Origin: Bathymodiolus brooksi
Lineage: Eukaryota; Mollusca; Bivalvia; Mytilida; Modiolidae
Direction of reading: 5' to 3'
Assembly: GCA_963680875.1 (NCBI GenBank)
Contig: OY804578.1
Location: 5,270,001-5,334,000 of the forward strand
Length of the DNA stretch: 64,000 bases
Positions 22,191 to 32,600 of this stretch are shown in pieces. Below the pieces are notes generated by a model. That model was not told the origin of the DNA. It searched no databases and was given only the letters and a program-made list of their open reading frames with translations. The stretch's first letter is position 1; each line of letters opens with the position of its first letter. Both the position numbers and the translations under genes were made by a program.

Positions 22191-25100
22191 AACCCATTTA
22201 TGGACATCTTACATTGCGACATTTCAGACTTTACAAAGTTCACTCATATTTGTCGACTGTTTTAAACACAGGTTTCCTACAAAGTGACCAGGTTCAACGG
22301 TATATATACAAAATTAATTGGCTCAACATTAAAGTTTTGAAGACTGCTGCATCATCAAAATCAATCAATCTTTATTTGTATACATTTATCATAAAATGTT
22401 CTCAGTTATTTAATGTATCATAATGATTAAATCAATAAATGATGTCCGACAGAATTTTAAGATCTGTTTCAAGATCTGTTTCGTATTAAAAGTCAATTGT
22501 CTCCTCTGCCACCACCGCCTATCCTTTCTGGCACAAACTTCAAGAAATTGGCAGCACATTTGGTAATTTTTGCCTCATCTGTGTTATGACATGTCAGAAG
22601 ATCTTCTGAAAGTAAAAATAAAGATTTCTATTTCTATTTCTGATATATACCTGAACACACAAGTTAATGAGTTTATTGAAGTTTAATACACATGATTTGG
22701 TTTAAGTGAATGGTTTCTGTTGCACTCAAATAATCACAAGTTGAAATGTTAGTCTTTATATCTGAAACATAACCGAGGTCACATAATATCCAACTTGTTC
22801 TCATTTCTTTAATGTGTATGCCAACAAAATTGAAATGACTAGGTACACAAGACTGCTGCTACTGTAGTTACCTTAAAGTTAGTCCTTAAACTGTATATTG
22901 TTTATTTGGATTTCTTCGCATGTATATTTGCAGTTTACTTTTTAGGAGAAAATAAAGCACATGTAAATTTCACTGCTACTGTTTAAAATTCACTACAAAT
23001 ACCCCCTCCCCTCCTAAAAAATGTATTAATAATTTTAATATTTGCATAGTGTCCAATAACACAATCAATTATTATATTATCAAATTAAATGCTAACTTTT
23101 TATAAAATATACTTATTAAAGATTTTACTTGAAGAACATCACAATCAAAATGAAAAGAATAAAACTTTGTAAATACTATTTAAGTAAACTCTTGAAAATC
23201 ATAAACAAAATTACAATCTTAATAATAATCACTAACCTTTGATTAGTTTAAATAAGCATGACTTAAAGGAAATTTATCCTTCTTGCCCTTCTGTTCATCC
23301 CAGCCATCAGTCCATTACTCATACATCTGAAGAAAGAAAATCAAATACACAATGTATTATCAAAACCATTCCATGGAATTATACTGTGTTAAAATTGGAT
23401 TGGTATAGTACTGACTGCAAACACAAAATGGACAGGATTTAACTAATAGCTATAATGGTTACTGTAACTCCCATTCCCTTGGAATGATATTGCAAATATG
23501 TATTATTCTGCACCTTTAGCAAACTTGACTAGGGGAAAAAACAAGCAAAATTGCCTTTGTGCAGACTACTGTTTGTCACACTTTCTTTTCTTAGATACTG
23601 AAATTTGATTTGTGACCTAGTATAATTTCTGTTCTCAAGTAAAATTCTTATTTTGACTATTTAAAAGTTTTCTATGTACAATGTATTAAGTGAGAGATGT
23701 TAAACACAGCAAGTTATAATTCTTGTTAAGCAATCAACATACCTTGACATGGCCTTTTTAAGAATTTTAATATCTAGCTTTAATCAAATGAAATATATAA
23801 ATGTTCTTTAATTTTAGTACATTGTATTCAATAAATAACAAATTACAGGTAAAAGTATTGATTATTTACACCTAGAAATGTAGAAATAAACAAACGCATT
23901 CAGTTGTTTACACAAAACATGTTTCACATAATCAGTGTGAACACGGCCTGTGTTGATGTGGATTAATTCATTCCTTTGTCATTGTGGGAGAGGTGACCAG
24001 TAAATCTATGATTATCAATAAAATCAGAAAAAAAAATCACAGGAAAAAGAAACAAATTTAAATATTTTGTAATCATCACACAAAGTTATGTGATAGTGTA
24101 CTAGATTTTAAGCCTTTACATGGTGTTAATATACACACTTTACGATCAATTGAGTCATGAAGCAAAGAAGTTTGACTTTAAATAACAACAACAATTTTGC
24201 TAATTTCTTAGAAGTCTGTATAATTTCCAGTTTGTACTTTTCACATATGAAATTTTGTTGTATGACCTATGTTATGGTCAACTTTTTGGAATTGTATCTT
24301 ATAAAGCCATCTTTTTTCTCCAACTTTGGTATTTGTTGTACATTTTGCAACTTATTCTAACGCTCTATAACTGTTGAAAAAGTGGCTCAACAATCAGGCA
24401 ACACCTTAATTAAACAATTTTTGTATGGCAGTTGTTGACCCATACATACTGAAGTGAGTCAGTCGGTCAGCAAATTTACACATGTATTTTACCAGCAAAA
24501 ATATAATAAAATGAAAAAAAAAGGTGAACATGCGACACAGATGCTCCACTCTTGTTTAAATCAAAGTTGACAGACCTTTTGTGATTCTTAACACAGCCAA
24601 ATTTCAAAACATTTGACCAAGTCCAAGGCAAACTCAAGTTATTGAAGGGAAACCAAAACATGACGGAGGGAAAGACAGACGGACAAGGGTAAAACATAAT
24701 GCAAAATTGGTAAACTAGAATAAGTAAATGCACACAAACCAATGTGTCCACAGATGAACAACAACGAATAACTACTCCAAAATAGGGTGTCCCTATCGAC
24801 ATTATACTTGCAGAAATAGTGTTTTAACATGTTGTATAATCTGCCGTTTTTGTTTTTTTTCATTTTCATGAGTCACATTAACAGACAGTAAGTAGGAAGT
24901 CACAAACCTATATATACACTTTATTTATTTATATATAAAGTGTTTTTTTTGTGTGCAGCCTGTTCATGTCTCTGTGTTGATATGCGAGCTCGATATTTGA
25001 ACCGCTCGGCAATGCGCATGTACGAATTTTGTTACTTCCTGTTTCTAGCCCGCGAAAATTTAAAAATGATAAAACGAAATTTTACCTACGGATTCGATTA

Positions 25101-25389
25101 ACAGTTCAACGCATACAATAATACATGGTGGTTACTAGTAGGAAGGAAGTCCCAGTAAGAGACTTATATTAAATTGAAACAGAGACATATTTGGCTCTGA
25201 TTTAAATTAAGGGATGTGTCTGAGGGAAAAAAAGGGGGGAGGGTGCATGAAAATAAAATTATGAAGGGGTTGGCCTTCAAGTGAAATAGGGATTTTACTC
25301 TTTTTGCACCAACTTCTTTATTTCTTTGACCATGTAGAGTTGCTGACTGGTAAACACTATTTTAGCCTTTCTTTCAATTTGTGAGAAAT
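22191..25389. other. Long AT-rich interior of the 4.8-kb insertion
   Basis: AAATAAAGATTTCTATTTCT at about 22618 looks like the 3' tail of a retroposed element. Otherwise no conserved frames: the 108-codon reverse frame at 24476-24802 has no recognisable family. Confidence 0.4.
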
Positions 25390-25800
25390 ACTTTTAAACG
25401 TTGAAAAAACGTTATAATAATGTTATACTTTAACGTTATTGCAAGGTTTATAAGTAAACGTAAACATATACGTTATTCAAACGTTATATAAATGTTTTTT
25501 TATACGTTATTCAAACGTTATATAAATGTTACAAAAAAACGTATAACATGTAACGTAAGTTATACGTTGTACAAACGTTATTATTTTACGTTATATTTTG
25601 GTTTAATACATAACGTAAAACACTAAACGTTAGTTAATCGTCAGGACAACGTTTAAGATTAAACGTTAATAATTGGACGTTGCAAAAACGTTTAAAAAAC
25701 AATAAAAATTAACATTGTAAATAGGTCACTAGGTAACGTTTATTTTTTACGTCGATATAACATTATAATAACGTTATTTGTGTACGTTACCTAACTATAA
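25390..25800. repeat. Right AACGTTA-rich subterminal cluster
   Basis: Dense ACGTTAT, AACGTTT and TAACGT words, including the repeated TATACGTTATTCAAACGTTA (twice, 25468-25520). Confidence 0.8.
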
Positions 25801-25802
25801 AG

Positions 25803-25945
25803 TGAGAAACGAAACAGAAACGAAACACAGCGAAACGAAACACAACGAAACGAAACGAAATACGACGAAACGAAACAAAATCTGTAAACTGAGAAACGAA
25901 ACGAAACAGAATATGTAAACTGAGAAACGAAGCGAAACGAAACGA
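25803..25945 (+). repeat. GAAAC-rich simple repeat
   Basis: Runs of GAAACGAAAC with ACA or ACGAAAT interruptions, and a repeated CTGTAAACTGAGAAACGAA segment. Confidence 0.9.
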
Positions 25946-26903
25946 GATCATTCATGAATTCTTAAAAAAAAATCATTCCTCGACGTCCGCGTCCGTTTAA
26001 GCTATATGTTCGAGTATAACTAAGAAACTTTACTTTGTAATCGAAGATGTATTTTACACTTACGCTATATGTTTCATTTGGCAAAAGTCGTGTACATTCC
26101 CAAATAAAAATAAACACTTCCCGATACCTTATTAATATAATCAACCAATTCAATTTTATCATGATAGATGGACATATTAAAATATTAATTTGGCTTTGTA
26201 AATTGACGAAATATTCTTTTTTAGTTCATTAAAAAGTTCGGAATGACATATATACAGCATTTCTGTCATTCGTGTATATGCTAGATGCTGGGTAATACCT
26301 TGTCCAAAAAGGGGGAACGTAACACATGCTCTTTCCGAAGCCCGTTGGTAACACTCTGTCATTGAATCTTTTCTTTCCAACACATTCTGTATTATTTCCT
26401 TCCGCTCTGTTTTGATCTGTAGATGGACTGTTTGTCCTGCAGAATACGCTTCAATGTATCGTCTTCCATGTGATTTTAATGTTTACTGTTTACGTATGCA
26501 AATAATTCTCAAATAATTTGGCGCGCTGAATTAAGTAGCTCCCATCATGCCATGCGTTACTGTTATCATTCAGTTAGTATCGCGAGATCACGTTTGTAGA
26601 TTCGAAAATGGAAGTCAAATGGCGGAATAATAGGATCTAAGGCAAAATCGTGCTGTAATGGAGTGTAACACCACTTTCTGAGGGTAAGATGGTTATGAAT
26701 GAATAGAAAAATGATTGGTGAAGCGATTTATATAAGGGTTTATGATAGAAAATAAAATCCGATAGCCATGAAACGTGGAAATGTGCCGACCCAAGAGCTG
26801 GAGAGGCAAATCCGCTGTAATCCGTATATATTGCGCTCTGACGTCCAACGGCTACAGCAAATCCATATACGCCGTTAGACGACAGAGGAATCTCGGACTA
26901 CAG

Positions 26904-27593
26904 ATATATGTAAAAAGAGAAGGGAGGACACTTTTTTTGCTGCCCAAAGTGAAAGTAGAATTTCGGCACCTTTTTTCGCTTCAAAAACGGTTTAGTCTTT
27001 GTTTTTACCACAATATTAATGCAAATATCGTTGTTTTTTGCTGATTGACGGGTTTACAGTGGAATAACTTGCTCGTTTTTAAATTCCAAGCGGTCTGGAC
27101 AACTTCTTATCATACTCAATTCCGGTTTATACGGACTTAATATTAAGGTGAGGTTTCATTGGTCGAAGGATTTAAACTGGCATTTTTGCGGGAAATTATT
27201 TACTCATCTTGTCAAAAGATATTCTTAAAATGCTGTCTTCCTATATTTCCAGATTGAATGAGTCAAGGAAAAAATATATTTTAATGCAAGAGATTTAAGT
27301 TTTCTTTTTTCCTACTTTTTAAAATTATATTTTTATTTTTTTATTTCCATCAATATTATTAAGTCCGTAGAAACCGGAATTGAGTATGATAAGAAGTTGT
27401 CCAGACCGCTTGGAATTTAAAAACGAGTGTTATTCCACTGTAAACCAGTCAATCAGCAAAAAACAACGATATTTGCATTAATATTATGGTAAGAACAAAG
27501 ACTAAACCATTTTTGAAGCGAAAAAGGGTGCCGAAATTCTACTTTCACTTTGGGCAGCAAAAAAAGTGTCCTCCCTTCTCTTTTTACATATAC
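26904..27593. mobile_element. 690-bp foldback element with about 240-bp arms
   Basis: Left arm 26905-27146 and right arm 27352-27592 are inverted copies with very few differences, ending in ATATGTAAAAAGAGAAGGGA. The arms contain AGTGGAATAACTTGCTCGTT and CCGGTTTATACGGACTTAAT or near complements. The 205-bp centre is AT-rich. It abuts copy B directly. No coding capacity. Confidence 0.88.
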
Positions 27594-27689
27594 CTGGCGA
27601 TGTGAAAATATAACTGCGAGCCCCTGTGGTATGGCTGTATAGCATGTGATTAAGATACAAACTATCTTATTTTAATTTACCACGCTAAA

Positions 27690-28697
27690 GAAGGGGAGGT
27701 TACACAATTTGTCAATTGAATCTCAATACGATCTTTTTGATAAAATTGTGAAGCCAATCATGTTATATGGGTGCGAAATATGGGGGTTCGGCAACATAGA
27801 TGTTATATATATTGAAAGAGTCAACTCCGAATTTTATGATATATGGAGAACTTGGCATTTATCCTATGTCAGTCTATATAGAACTACGCATGATTAATTT
27901 TTAGTCAAATATGGTAAATGGAAATGACAGTAAAATTGCAAACATTTTGTATAAATACATGTTTTTGAAAAATTTGCAAAATCAATACAAGTCTGATTGG
28001 TTGAAATGTATTAAGAATATATTAGATAGATGTGGTTATAATAATGTATGGATATCTCAAGGAAATGTAAATCCAAAATGGTTAAGTGTTAGTTTAAAGC
28101 AAAACATATTTGACCAATTCCAACAAAAATGGAGATCTGATATTGAAAACTCGTCAAAAGGGCTGTCTTACAGATTATTTAAAGAAAATTTCGAATTTGA
28201 GCCTTATTTAGATATTTTACCAGATAAAGATAGAATTACATATTGTAGATTTAGAACCGGAAATCATAGGTTACCAATAGAAACGGGCAGATGGCATAGA
28301 ATTGAACGACAAAATAGACACTGTAATTTATGTCAATACCAAGAACTTGGTGACGAATTTCATTATATACTTCAGTGTCAATTTCTAGTAGATATCAGAA
28401 AACAATTTTTAAATCCTTATTTTATACACAGAATTAATATATTAAAGTTCGGAAAATTGTTTCAATCTAAGCAAAAAAGTAAACTAAACAATCTTTGCAA
28501 ATTTATAAGGGTTATAAATTCTCAAGTTGTTCTTCCAGGTTAATCCTCTGTTGTTGCTGTACTGTATTTGTTAATCATTTTACTTATTTCATCTTGTCAT
28601 GTGTGTTATTATTATTTATGTTATCATATTGAACAAATTCTTTGTACCACTGTACTTACTATGGTGTTTAAGAAATAAAGAATCTTGAATATTAAAA
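27690..28697 (+). pseudogene. LINE 3' fragment (end of ORF2 and 3' UTR)
   Basis: 27709-27840 encodes LFDKIVKPIMLYGCEIWGFG, a block typical of LINE ORF2 just after the reverse transcriptase. A frameshift near 27840 moves to a frame reading YGELGIYPMSVYIELRMINF, a TAG stop, and then MVNGNDSKIANILYKYMF. This frame stays open to 28541-28543. A knuckle CNLCQYQELGDEFHYILQC (C-x2-C-x9-H-x4-C) lies near residue 140 of the second piece. AATAAA at 28674 and AATCTTGAATATT end the element. It is 5'-truncated and inactive. Similar to, but not the same sequence as, the LINE tail at 15461. Confidence 0.78.
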
Positions 28698-29400
28698 AAT
28701 AGATGGGTGGACTATTTATGGTAGAATTTAATATTTATTTGATGTTCAAACTATACAAATTATTCTTTAACTTAATAGAATCACATCTGATAATGGAAAT
28801 TCATTTGTTCCAAGTCCGAATTCATATTTCGTGAAAAAACGTATTTGAATTGTATTATATTTATTGTATATATTAATTATTAATCACACTTTTATTATTG
28901 CTAACCGTGTTAGCCTCTTGAAATAAAGAAATTAACTCATTTACTTACTTATTGACACTATCTTCTGAATTCAAGAAATAAATAAAATTATGTTCCATAT
29001 TTAATATTGAAAGTTGGGAACTTTATTTATTACAATATTAAAGAACTGGTAGCTATTAGATTCAAAAAGTAGCTAATTTTCATGGTAGCTAATAATATTC
29101 AATTATAGATAACCCAAATTTTTAGAAGTTTTTCTCATTTCCCCCCTTATTTTTGAAACTTCAAGTGACTGTGTATTCAGTTACTGATGTGTTACAGACA
29201 GTGTACGGTCAACGTGCACAGTTCTGAAAACAGCCATCAATCCTCTAAAAATAGCATTACATAATCTTTCAGGAATGGCCTGAACGGATTACTTATCAGA
29301 GGGAACGTAGAAATATATGGGAGGAACGGATTAGAAAATAATATACACGTCCCTATCTCCCTTACCTCGTAAATCGGACCTTTTGGTTATTACTTAGACT
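28698..29400. other. Upstream region of the IgSF gene, nothing firm
   Basis: AT-rich sequence containing the right arm (29060-29098) of the 11.2-kb inverted-repeat pair. A transcription start must lie upstream of 29525 but no core promoter motif can be asserted. Confidence 0.4.
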
Positions 29401-29524
29401 TTTTTTTTTCACCTGTCCAAAATACGAGTGAGCATGCGTGAACCAGGTAAAGCGGAAATAAATACAATTTGTCATATTTGAAGAAACTATGTAGTAAACG
29501 ATAGAAAATCTACTACAGAAATCA

Positions 29525-29567
29525 ATGGAGACGTTCATAGTTTTCATCATTAGTCTCATTGCATGTG
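29525..29567 (+). CDS. Exon 1 of an IgSF cell-surface gene: signal peptide
   Basis: ATG at 29525 opens METFIVFIISLIAC, a short hydrophobic run typical of a signal peptide. It ends in a split codon (G|) before a strong donor GTAAGT at 29568, that is, a phase 1 intron. Joined to exon 2 at 35365, the split codon becomes GCT (Ala) and the frame continues as LAIDPNVT. Reasons for the start: it is the first ATG before the donor, preceded by AAATCA, and no other ATG in this frame fits. The signal peptide would direct the Ig protein to the secretory pathway and cell surface. A single exon this short could be chance; the exact phase match and position 5.8 kb upstream support it. Confidence 0.62.
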
Positions 29568-29866
29568 GTAAGTAGCTACAATATAAATTACCGCAGAAAA
29601 TAAAGAAGAAATGAGGATCACACGAGAAACACCTGTAAAAAGTGAAACGCGGAAATGAATCATAACAAAGGTAGATAAGAGATAAGATACTGAAAAGCGC
29701 CCGGGACCTCCCGGGTTTATAATTGTTTTAAATAAAGTGTTATTTTAAAATTATGTTGTTAATTTTATATATTGTACAAACCACTCGCCTGTATATGCTG
29801 TAAACTTTTAGAACACATTGTAGTGAGTAACATCTTAAAACATCTTAGTCGACTGTCAACATGGTT

Positions 29867-30466
29867 GCTTTCGAGTTGATCCGGCCTGAAAACTATTCGG
29901 CCTTATGCAAATCCGGCCTTAAACAAATGCGGCCTTAGTTGATTCGGCCTTAGTTGATACGGCCTTGGTTAATTAATGCGGCCTCAGATAAGAATGATGT
30001 GTATCTATGGATATATATGATACATACAATAAAACGACACATTGTGATGATTTGAGTAAATAATTAAGTGATGGTCCTACTATTACATAGTCTGTGTTGC
30101 CACTGGAAACAACTGTCACACTCTAATTGTTTTCCTAATCATCAACTTCAATGGAAATGATTTCCGTCATTATTACCAAAAATTACTAATTTTTTTTTTT
30201 TTTAAATAATAACGATTTATTATGGCTTTTCATATTGAGTTATGAGTAAATCTTGTGAAAACACTACAAGTTCCATTATTTTATTCATCATATTCATGAA
30301 TATTTAAATAATATTTTAAATTTAAATAGAACTTTTATTTTTTAATTATTCTTTTCCATTTGATATAAGGCCGGATTTGCGTAAGGCCGCATCAACTAAG
30401 GCCGAATCAACTAAGGCCGAATCAACTACGGCCGAATCTGTCGTAAGGCCGAAACAACTTGCAAGG
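29867..30466. mobile_element. 600-bp element with CGGCCTTAGTTGAT subterminal repeats, 8-9-bp target duplication
   Basis: AACATGGTT occurs at 29858-29866 and 30467-30475, interrupting the LINE codons for QHGF. The ends (GCTTTCGAGTTGATCCGGCC and the complement of CCTTGCAAGTTGTTTCGGCC) match at 14 of 20 positions. Left and right thirds carry inverted clusters of the 14-bp motif CGGCCTTAGTTGAT with variants. No coding capacity. An 8-bp duplication suggests hAT, a 9-bp one Mutator. Confidence 0.8.
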
Positions 30467-30723
30467 AACATGGTTTTCGTGCAAAAAGGAGTTGTGAAAC
30501 ACAATTACTCACACTCAGCCATGAACTGCTCAGCAACCTGCAAACTGACTTGATAATACTTGACTTTTCTAAGGCATTTGACAAGGTACCTCATAAGAAA
30601 TTACTATGGAAGCTTAACAATTATGGAATAAGAGGGAACACCTGGAAGTGGGTCTCAGCTTTCTTGAGTAGCAGAATGCAGCAAGTAGCTTTGAATGGGG
30701 AGGTATCTGGTCAACTACCTGTA

Positions 30724-31074
30724 GCCAAAAAAAAATATATGTGTGTTTACTGTCACATGTCAAAAAAATCTAGGGTCGGTCGGTCAGGATTAATTTTTTT
30801 TTTTTTTTTTATTATCATCGACTAAACCGGAAATAGTAGTTCCCGATTCCGGTATTTAATTTTCGAAAATTCCGGTAAAATGACGAATTATGCAGTTTTT
30901 CTACCTTCTTTGCTCTCAATTTCGACAAAAAGCTAGCAGTTGAATAAATAAAACATTGCTGCTGGTTAAACAACAAAAATGGTTATCCGAATTCTGTGTA
31001 AAAATGCATAGGGTCGCTAGCAAAAATTAGGGTAGGTCGGGTGACCGTAAACACACATATTTTTTTTTTTGGCC
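30724..31074. mobile_element. 351-bp MITE in the LINE, TA target duplication
   Basis: The left end is GCCAAAAAAAAATATATGTG and the right end is CACATATTTTTTTTTTGGCC. TA lies on each side (30722-30723 and 31075-31076). Excising the element with one TA rejoins the LINE frame exactly at LPV|SGVPQGS, which confirms the boundaries. TA duplication fits Tc1/mariner-type mobilisation. Confidence 0.88.
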
Positions 31075-31190
31075 TAAGTGGAGTACCTCAGGGATCAGTC
31101 TTGGGTCCACTGCTTTTTCTCATATTCATAAATGATCTTCCAGTTGCAGTAACATCAAAAACTAGATTATTTGCAGATGATTGTATTCTA

Positions 31191-31345
31191 TTCTCTTTTC
31201 CGGGGTGACGTCACTTCCTCTAACAACAACGAGTCTGCCATCTTTATGCGGTGAAAATCAAATTTAAAATGGCGAATGTTTCACCGCCTCAATGACAAGG
31301 GAGATAATTCGTTGACCGAAATACCCGGATGCCCGGAAAAGAGAA
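31191..31345. mobile_element. 155-bp MITE in the LINE with perfect 14-bp inverted ends
   Basis: Starts TTCTCTTTTCCGGG, ends CCCGGAAAAGAGAA, with TA on both sides (31189-31190 and 31346-31347). An internal stem GCGGTGAAA/TTTCACCGC lies at about 31239-31290. It sits directly after the reverse transcriptase LFADD motif. Both flanking TAs are needed to keep the LINE frame, so here the TA pair may be pre-existing TATA rather than a duplication. Confidence 0.85.
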
Positions 31346-32302
31346 TACAGACAAATCTATAATCATGAAGATTCAATCACTTTACAACAAGACTTGGACA
31401 ACTTGGCAGCTTGAGGAAAAATGTGGGGTATGCAGTTCCATCCAGAAAAATTTATCTCATTAAGTGTCACAAGATCACAAATACCATTTCACACCAGCTA
31501 CATCCTCAAAGGTCATACCCTTGAATCAGTTACAACTGCAAAATATCTGGGCATAACAATTTCAAAAGACATGAACTGGGACACTCATATCAATAACATC
31601 ACCTCAAAAGCAAACAAGATCATAGGCTTCTTGAGACGAAACCTACCAATTCAAAACACTGAAACTGAAACTTTGGAATATAAATCCATGGTCAGATCAA
31701 ATCTGGAATACTGCGCAAGTGTCTGGTCACCTCGCACAGAAAAAGTAAAAAGTAAATTAGAGCAAGATATGTGACAAACCGCTATCACAATACCAGCAGT
31801 GTTTCGGCAATGCTTAACCATCTTCAATTGCCAACACTTGAACACCATAGGAACTTAGACAGAATTACAATGCTTTATAAAATCACCAACAACCTTTTTG
31901 CAGTGGATCCAAAACTTTACCTTACTCCTCAACCTTCTCTCAGTACAAGAAACAATAACCCATTACAATATCAAATCATATCCACCAGGACAAACTATTA
32001 TAAATACAGTTTTTTCCCACATGCAGTAGTACTCTGCAACTCACTACCTTATACAGTTGTTAATGCTGGGTCCCTGGATCAGTATAAACAACTGATCCAA
32101 GGTCAGAACATCTAAACATCTTAGTTGGCCTGTAAATACCTGTAAATGTGTTAAATTTTTGCACCTGTTTTTGTTCATTTTTTATTTCACTTTTATTTTC
32201 ATGCAATATTTGTAGTTATTTTTCTTTAATGTCTGTTTGCGCAGCGCTGACGTGTAGTCATCAGAGTTTTGATGGATCGTCATACTATGTAGATGTAGAA
32301 GC

Positions 32303-32600
32303 CATTTGCAACCAAACATTGCCGCCTGGGACTCCAACACAACTTGAACAAATATTACTCGTGTTTTGTTTTTATTTAAAATATCATATACTGTAATATA
32401 TTTTTAGATATTTTCCTTATGTTTAAATCAATTATTTCAAAATTACGTTCTTAATTTTATTTATCGTACAAGCCATCGGGTCAAACATTGCCGCCCGGGA
32501 CTCTTTTAACACAAATTAGCAAAAATATTACATGTGTTTTAAATATTTAAAATATATCAAAATATATTTCTTGTTATTTTTCTTATCATTTTTCCATATT
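32303..32600. repeat. About 160-bp tandem duplication 3' of the LINE
   Basis: AAACATTGCCGCCTGGGACTC (about 32319) and AAACATTGCCGCCCGGGACTC (about 32482) start two copies that share AAATATTAC, GTGTTTT, ATATATTT and TTTTCTTAT-like words. Confidence 0.6.

Larger units (their letters stand above)
21480..26294. mobile_element. 4.8-kb insertion with AACGTT-rich subterminal regions
   Basis: The ends are TACCCAGCA at the left and TGCTGGGTA at the right, that is, short inverted CCCAGCA ends with TA on both sides. At 21490-21850 and again at 25390-25800 the sequence is crowded with AACGTT, TAACGTTA and close variants. A GAAAC-rich run (25803-25945) follows the second cluster. The middle contains a SINE but no recognisable transposase. 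The intact foldback copy at 34 kb lacks this segment. The superfamily is unknown to me. Confidence 0.6.
20987..26900. mobile_element. Mutator-like foldback element, copy B, split by a 4.8-kb insertion
   Basis: The ends are TAGTCCGAGATTCCT and AGGAATCTCGGACTA. Left arm 20987-21300 and right arm 26585-26900 are inverted copies over about 300 bp (both contain AGAAAGTGGTGTTACACTCC or its near complement). The interior words match the intact copy at 33877-34939 up to GATAACCATAAGAAAA (about 21460) and resume at CCTTGTCCAAAAAGGGGG (26298). This fixes the site of the 4.8-kb insertion between them. No transposase is present. Long inverted repeats and the 9-10-bp duplication seen at the other copy fit a Mutator-like group. 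Confidence 0.75.
18140..27640. mobile_element. Old inverted-repeat element carrying several later insertions
   Basis: 18147-18218 (GGGGCTCGCAGTTATATTTT, then TCACATCACC, then CACTGTCGTCAAAGAGCTCC) has its reverse complement split in two: GGAGCTCTTTGACGACAGTG at about 20960-20979 and CGATGTGAAAATATAACTGC at 27599-27618. The two halves of the right arm are contiguous in the left arm, so everything between 20987 and 27592 was inserted into the right arm. The interior from 18240 to 20940 has a SINE and a small hairpin but no gene. Confidence 0.65.
29784..32302 (+). pseudogene. Non-LTR retrotransposon (LINE) reverse transcriptase remnant with three insertions
   Basis: Recognisable ORF2 pieces, in order: KLLEHIVVSNILKHL (29800-29845); QHGFRAKRSCETQ spanning the first insertion; LIILDFSKAFDKVPHKKLL (30549-30605); [20 protein letters not shown] and LFADD (31079-31181), the catalytic DD of reverse transcriptase; then TAKYLGITISKDMNWDTHI and FLRRNLPIQN; and TNRYHNTSSVSAMLNHLQL to about 32115. 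A 3' UTR ending in ATGTAGATGTAGAAG closes it at about 32302. It is 5'-truncated, with frameshifts near 31410 and 31770. Three DNA elements interrupt it (29867-30466, 30724-31074, 31191-31345). Removing them restores the order of motifs. Clade not assigned (CR1/Jockey-like type). Confidence 0.88.

Noticed and set aside
24476..24802. 108-codon reverse frame
   Set aside because: No recognisable domain, no splice context, within a large transposon-like interior.
32148..32396. Frame with cysteines that might be a small secreted exon
   Set aside because: Covers the LINE 3' UTR and the edge of the surrounding repeat.
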